In this document: positions 59,445 to 64,000 of the stretch, one piece after another
Layout of the letters: each line of letters starts with the position of its first letter
How positions within the stretch are numbered: position 1 is the first letter of the stretch
Source: Artemia franciscana
Taxonomy: Eukaryota; Arthropoda; Branchiopoda; Anostraca; Artemiidae
Assembly (NCBI RefSeq): GCF_032884065.1
Contig: NC_088868.1
Location: 10,726,335 to 10,790,334, forward strand
Length of the DNA stretch: 64,000 bases
Direction: 5' to 3'
Notes under the pieces: generated by a model
What the model saw: only the letters and a program-made list of their open reading frames with translations
Told to the model about the DNA's origin: nothing
The model's database searches: none
Position numbers and translations under genes: made by a program

Positions 59445-60822
59445 ATGTCTAAATTGACAGTTAAAAGTGTTGGCGTGTCTGATGAATTGGGAAAAAGACC
59501 TGAAAAGCATGTTTGAGAAAGCCCCTCCAAGTCATACTGCTGTATGAAATGCCTAACAGGCCTTGACAAGAGTTCTAAATGTTTGCAGTGCAACTCTTGT
59601 AGCAAATGGAAATGTGCTATTTGTTTAAATTTGAATGATGAAGAATTTGCTGCATTGAGCTTGGCTACTAGTAAGCTTGAGTGCACATGGAACTATTCTA
59701 AATAACTTACAAGCCCACCAACTCATGCCTCCAGTGTAGCAGACATAATGTCTGCCGTTTCAGCTGCCATGTTGCCATTCCAGACAACTATCACCCAGAC
59801 ACTAACTGAACTGGTCAATAGTACCATGGATACATTGAAAGCAGACTTCAAACTTTTAAACACTTAAGTGGTTACTATTGAACAAAACCTCTCCACGAAG
59901 TGTGATGACAAGATTACTCGGTCAATTGCCTGAGAAGAAATCAAATCTGACAGGCCTTGATGAGAGTTCTAAATGTTTACAGTGCAACTCTTGCAGCTAA
60001 TGGACATGTGCTATTTGTTTATATTTGAATGATGAAGAATTTGCTGCATTGAGCTTGGCTACTAGTAAGCTTGAGTGTGCATGGAACTGTTCTAAATGCC
60101 TTACAAGCCCACCAACTCATGCCTCCAGTGTAGCAGACATAACGTCTGCCATTTCAGCCGCCATGTTGCCATTCCAGACAACTATCACCCAGACACTAAC
60201 TGAACTGGTCAATAGTACCATGGATACATTGAAAGCAGACTTCAAACTTTTAAACACTAAAGTGGTTACTATTGAACAAAACCTCTCCACAAAGTGTGAT
60301 GAAAAAACTACTTGGTTGATTGCCCAAGAAGAAATCAAATCTGCTAATGTCTCAGCCCTGAGTGCATCCAATATTATACAAATAGTGCAAGCTGAAAAGA
60401 ATCTTGATAGTCAAAAATTAAATATTGTTGCACTTGGAATACCAGTGTCTGGTGACCCATCTATTTTTATTCAAGATTATTTAATGCAGCAGTATTGCAT
60501 CAATCCTGGCAAGCTAATTGATGTTAGATATTTGCAATCTTGTCCAAATTCAACCCCAAGCCAACATCCTCCACTGGTAATTTTTACTGTGTCCGATTTT
60601 GAGGTTAAGAAAAAGATCCTTCAGAAATCATTTGAGCTCAGAGCAGACATCCAGTTTTGATCCAACCAATCTAGGGAGGATCGCCTTAAACATAGAGAGC
60701 TTGTTCAGCAACTGAAAGAGAGAACAGTGTTAGGTGGAAAAAATCTTGTAATCAGGAACTTGGAAATCATCTTAAAAAACGACGCAGACCTGCTAGGACT
60801 GCAGTTCCACAGCAGGGGATGA
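59445..60822 (+). pseudogene. CR1-group LINE ORF1, unit 3
   Basis: As in units 1 and 2 but without the extra T near the second PHD finger, so the frame there runs on continuously into the 60025-60660 segment. Instead a nonsense change (TAA at about 59998, in 'agctaatgg') cuts the finger just before its conserved Trp. The PHD duplication is present. Confidence 0.75.
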
Positions 60823-60889
60823 TTTTGGATTAAGTTGTATTGTTTCTCATCTGGACAGACAAGAGTCACCAGATGAGAGTGTAAATAGT

Positions 60890-63797
60890 TTGTTTGTTTC
60901 AGTTGATGATGATGTTTCATGTATTAATGAGTTGTCCTCAAGTAGTTCCCATTTTTTCAGTGCTAATTCAACAGTTTCTTCTGATGCTTCATCAACTGAG
61001 CCTCTTTCTGCTGGTGTTTTTTTGCTAATAAATCATCTCTGCACAGTGCAACCAAAAGTGCAACTTGTCATGCAAATGATATTGGAAAATTAAGGATTCT
61101 TAGTGCAAATGCTGATGGCCTCTTCAACAAGGTTCCAGAACTCCATCTCTGCCTAGCAAAAGAAATAGTTGATATTGCAGCCATATCTGAGATATGCCCC
61201 AAAAATGTGAAACAGCCTCTTACAGCCCAAGCACTTGAAATCAGTGGATACCAACTCATATCTAACATTGAGTCCGATGCCTACAGGAGAGGTGTTGGAA
61301 TATATGTAAAAAGTAGTTTCAAGGTAAGCACTTTGATTCCTTCTTCCCATTGCTGTGTTTGGGTTGAGAATGTCTGGGTTAGACTGCAGTGTGGTAATTC
61401 TACAATGGTGGTCAGAGTGGTTTATTGTAGTCCTAATACTCCCTCTTGCCTTGAATCAGAACAGTATCTTGCTAATATCATTTCTGATATTATCAAAGAC
61501 ACTTGCAACCAACATGTGGTGATTCTTGGAGACTTCAATTTTCCTGATTATGACTAGGTTGATGGTTCTGGTTTTTCAGCCAAAGAACAGGAATCTCCAT
61601 TTCTTACTTGTCTGTCTGAATATTTGCTGTTCCAAACTGTTGACCAACTTACACGGTATAGAGATGGTCAAGCATCCAACATACTGGACCTAGTTATTCT
61701 TAATAATCCAGATTTGTGGACTAAAAATGAATTTCTTGCCCCTATTGGTAACAGTGATCATGCTGCTATCTCCACAGAATTGCGCTTATCTACTACTCAA
61801 CCTCTTCCTAAACAACACAAAGTTATTGATTACAGGCGTATCTCTGAGAGACTTGCTGACTTTGATTGGAATACCATATTCACTTCAGATATTGAAGAAT
61901 CTTGGCAGAAATTAAAAGCTGTATTGCTAGTTTTTGAAAAAGCTCACACTAGAGCATTTTGGAGGAGATAGGCAAAAACAATACCTTTCATGACTTGTCT
62001 AACTAGCAAACTACTGAATAGGAAGAATCGAACCTGGAAACACTTTAAAAAAAGAAAACAGATGCAAACTATCAGAAGTATCAAAAGGCTCGGAATGAGG
62101 CCACCAATTCCATCAAACAACTGAAGAAAAGACATGAAGAAAGGTTAGCTGAAAATATAAAAAATAATCCCAAGCTGTTTTGGCAGTATGCTTCTGTTAA
62201 ATGTCAAAATAGGCACTCTGTCCCTGATTTGGCTCATCATGGTCAGACAGTTTCAGACCCAGCTTTTAAAAGACCCGGCTCAACCAATGCCACCTCTTGA
62301 GCTGACTGAGGAGTCTGTTATGAAACAGCTAGCTTTGTTGGATGTAAATAAATCTGCAGGGCCAGATGGCCTCCACCCCTGTCTCTTGCATAAGTGCAGA
62401 ATAGAAATAGTATACCCACTTTCAAAGATCATTAGACTATCTCTTGATAGCTCAAAGCTTCCTGCTGAGTGGAAAGTGGCATATATTACCCCCATTCACA
62501 AAAAGGGAAGGAAAGATTCTGTGGAAAATTACCGGCCTATTAGTATTACCTCTGTTGTTGTTAAGCTTCTTGAACGTATTGTCAACAAAGCAGTTATTGA
62601 GCATCTTGATTGGAATAATCTTCTGAACAGCTCTCAACATGGTTTCCAATGCAACAGATCAGTTGACACTAATCTGCTTGTGTCATATGACTATATTACA
62701 AAACTACTGGAGTTGGGAATCCCTGTTGACATGATCCTTCTTGATTTTTCAAAAGCATTTGACAAAGTTTGTCATAGGAGACTTGAGCTTAAGCTACAAT
62801 CTATTGGTTTGGAGGAAAAAATTCTTAAATAGATCCTGGATTTCTTGAGGAATCGTGTTCAGCATGTAAGACTGTTTGATGCAGATGGCAATTCTATTCT
62901 CCTCTCAGAATGTTATCAGTGGGGTTCCACAGGGTAGTGTTCTTGGCCCCACCATGTTCAATATTTTCATAAATGATGCTCCTCTAGCGCTTAAAAGCAG
63001 AATGATGTTACATGCTGATGATTCCAAGGTAATTGGTCCAGCTAGCACTCTTGAAGATACTTCCCAACTTCAAAATGACCTTCATCCCCTTAGCGTGTGG
63101 GCGAAAATTTTGGCTACTCACTTTCAATGTGTCAAAATGTCATGTTTTACACTTTGGGCACAAGAATATCAATACAACTTACTCTCTTTACGGTCAGCTC
63201 CTTTCTCCAGTGTTGGAAGAACATGACCTAGGAGTAATTGTTGACAATGATCTTAAATTTAGCACTCATGCAAAGAAGGCAGCAGCATCAGCTAGCTCAT
63301 CACTAGGGCTCTTAAAAAGAACAATTTCCTCCCGTTCTCCAAAAATTCTGAGCCTTTTGTATAAAGGACTTGTTTGGCCAAGGCTTGAGACAGGCATGGT
63401 CCTTGCATCCCCCGTTTTCAAAAAAGATGTGAAAATTCTTGAAGATGTCCAGAGAAGAGCCACTTAGATGGTGAGTGGACTGCATGAGCTCCCTTACCCT
63501 ACAAGGCTATGCAAGCTGAAACTCCCAACTCTGGTTTATAGAAGAAGACGGGGTGATGCCATTCTGGTTCATAAACTTATTAATTCCAAGGCAGTTCCTG
63601 GTCTTCTTCCTCTGGCGTCTCAGGATTCTTGTACAAGGGGACATAACTTGAAGTTATCCAGGCATTTCTCCTCAAAGCGGCAATGCGCCCATTTTCTTAC
63701 CAACCGTGTTGCTAACCTCTGGAACAAATTACTGCCAGATACCGTTGCTGCCCAAACCACAGACAGCTTTAAAAACCATCTTGACAACGAATGGTAA
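60890..63797 (+). pseudogene. CR1-group LINE ORF2, unit 3
   Basis: Has the TAG after FPDYD like unit 1, but around the RT agrees with unit 2 (no base loss before NDAPLAL). Uniquely, the A-run near 63313 is shorter, so the C-terminal frame stays open from 63033 to 63467 through LGLLKRTISSRSPKIL to RRAT, ending at the shared TAG. The other shared lesions remain, so it is still non-functional. Confidence 0.85.
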
Positions 63798-64000
63798 AAA
63801 AAAGAATGGAAGTATAACTGGGAAGCACTTGAATCAGCAACATCAAACCACTAGTCAAGTGTATGTATTCAACTATGTGTCATGTGTTATCAACTCTGGA
63901 GTTTCTACAAGGAAAAATCCTTATATTGCTCCAAGCTGCAATTTAAGGTAATTAAAGCATGATTTATCTGTTGTTTTCAAAAAAATAATACCATGTTATC

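Larger units (their letters stand above)
55139..64000 (+). repeat. 12-kb tandem unit, copy 3 (cut by the window end)
   Basis: 8,862 bp are present, colinear with copies 1 and 2 and including the 21 bp missing from unit 2. At different sites it agrees with unit 1 or with unit 2, in blocks. Whether more units follow cannot be seen. Confidence 0.92.

Noticed and set aside
31101..64000. The three 12-kb units as an assembly duplication of one locus
   Set aside because: Copy-specific substitutions, the 21-bp deletion in unit 2 and the differing LINE lesions argue for real distinct copies, although read depth was not available.

Overview
The window is eukaryotic, repeat-dense, AT-rich DNA, most likely from an arthropod. 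The best evidence is a degraded but clear copy of the N-terminal part of the muscle protein sallimus/kettin at 23235-25146, alongside several non-LTR retrotransposons (LINEs), MITE-like inverted repeats and tRNA-derived SINE pieces. The recurrent short inverted-repeat family beginning around 'aagtaaggagcgacatt' reminds me of brine shrimp (Artemia) genomic sequence, but this is an impression I could not check. I see no rRNA, CRISPR array, operon or intact tRNA gene, and no gene I would call intact and functional.

Layout. (1) 1-9030: low-information DNA holding a 299-bp MITE (950-1248), a LINE 3' end (about 3340-3638), two SINE-like segments (6050-6330 and 7975-8095), a second MITE (8824-9025) and weak hints of a spliced minus-strand gene (4718-4798, 7696-7738). 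(2) 9138-10720: an array of roughly 290-bp units ending in a perfect 9-bp hairpin. (3) 10895-15310: an almost full-length minus-strand LINE with ORF1 (three zinc knuckles) and ORF2 (endonuclease plus reverse transcriptase), carrying one frameshift and one premature stop. (4) 15540-21020: mostly unassigned, with MITEs, a (GA)n microsatellite and a possible minus-strand terminal exon. (5) 21024-25304: an interleaved inverted-repeat structure in which a sallimus fragment lies between two 149-bp inverted arms. (6) 25305-30445: old, CpG-poor repeats, namely a recurring R repeat, RNase H-bearing LINE remnants and a second 290-bp array. (7) 31101-64000: three head-to-tail copies of a 12-kb unit, the last cut by the window end. 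By eye they differ by about 0.4 percent.

Each 12-kb unit carries a dead CR1-group LINE (PHD-finger ORF1; endonuclease/RT ORF2) lying between inverted arms of a fold-back element, then a roughly 630-bp palindrome, a dispersed repeat, and at its right edge a MITE with near-perfect arms just before the unit junction. Most LINE lesions are shared, so the element died before the unit was triplicated. A few lesions differ between copies.

The strongest candidates for something new are the sallimus fragment inside inverted termini (a possible Pack-type gene capture), the mosaic 12-kb triplication, and the contrast between CpG-rich and CpG-depleted copies of the same array. None can be settled without alignment and database searches.
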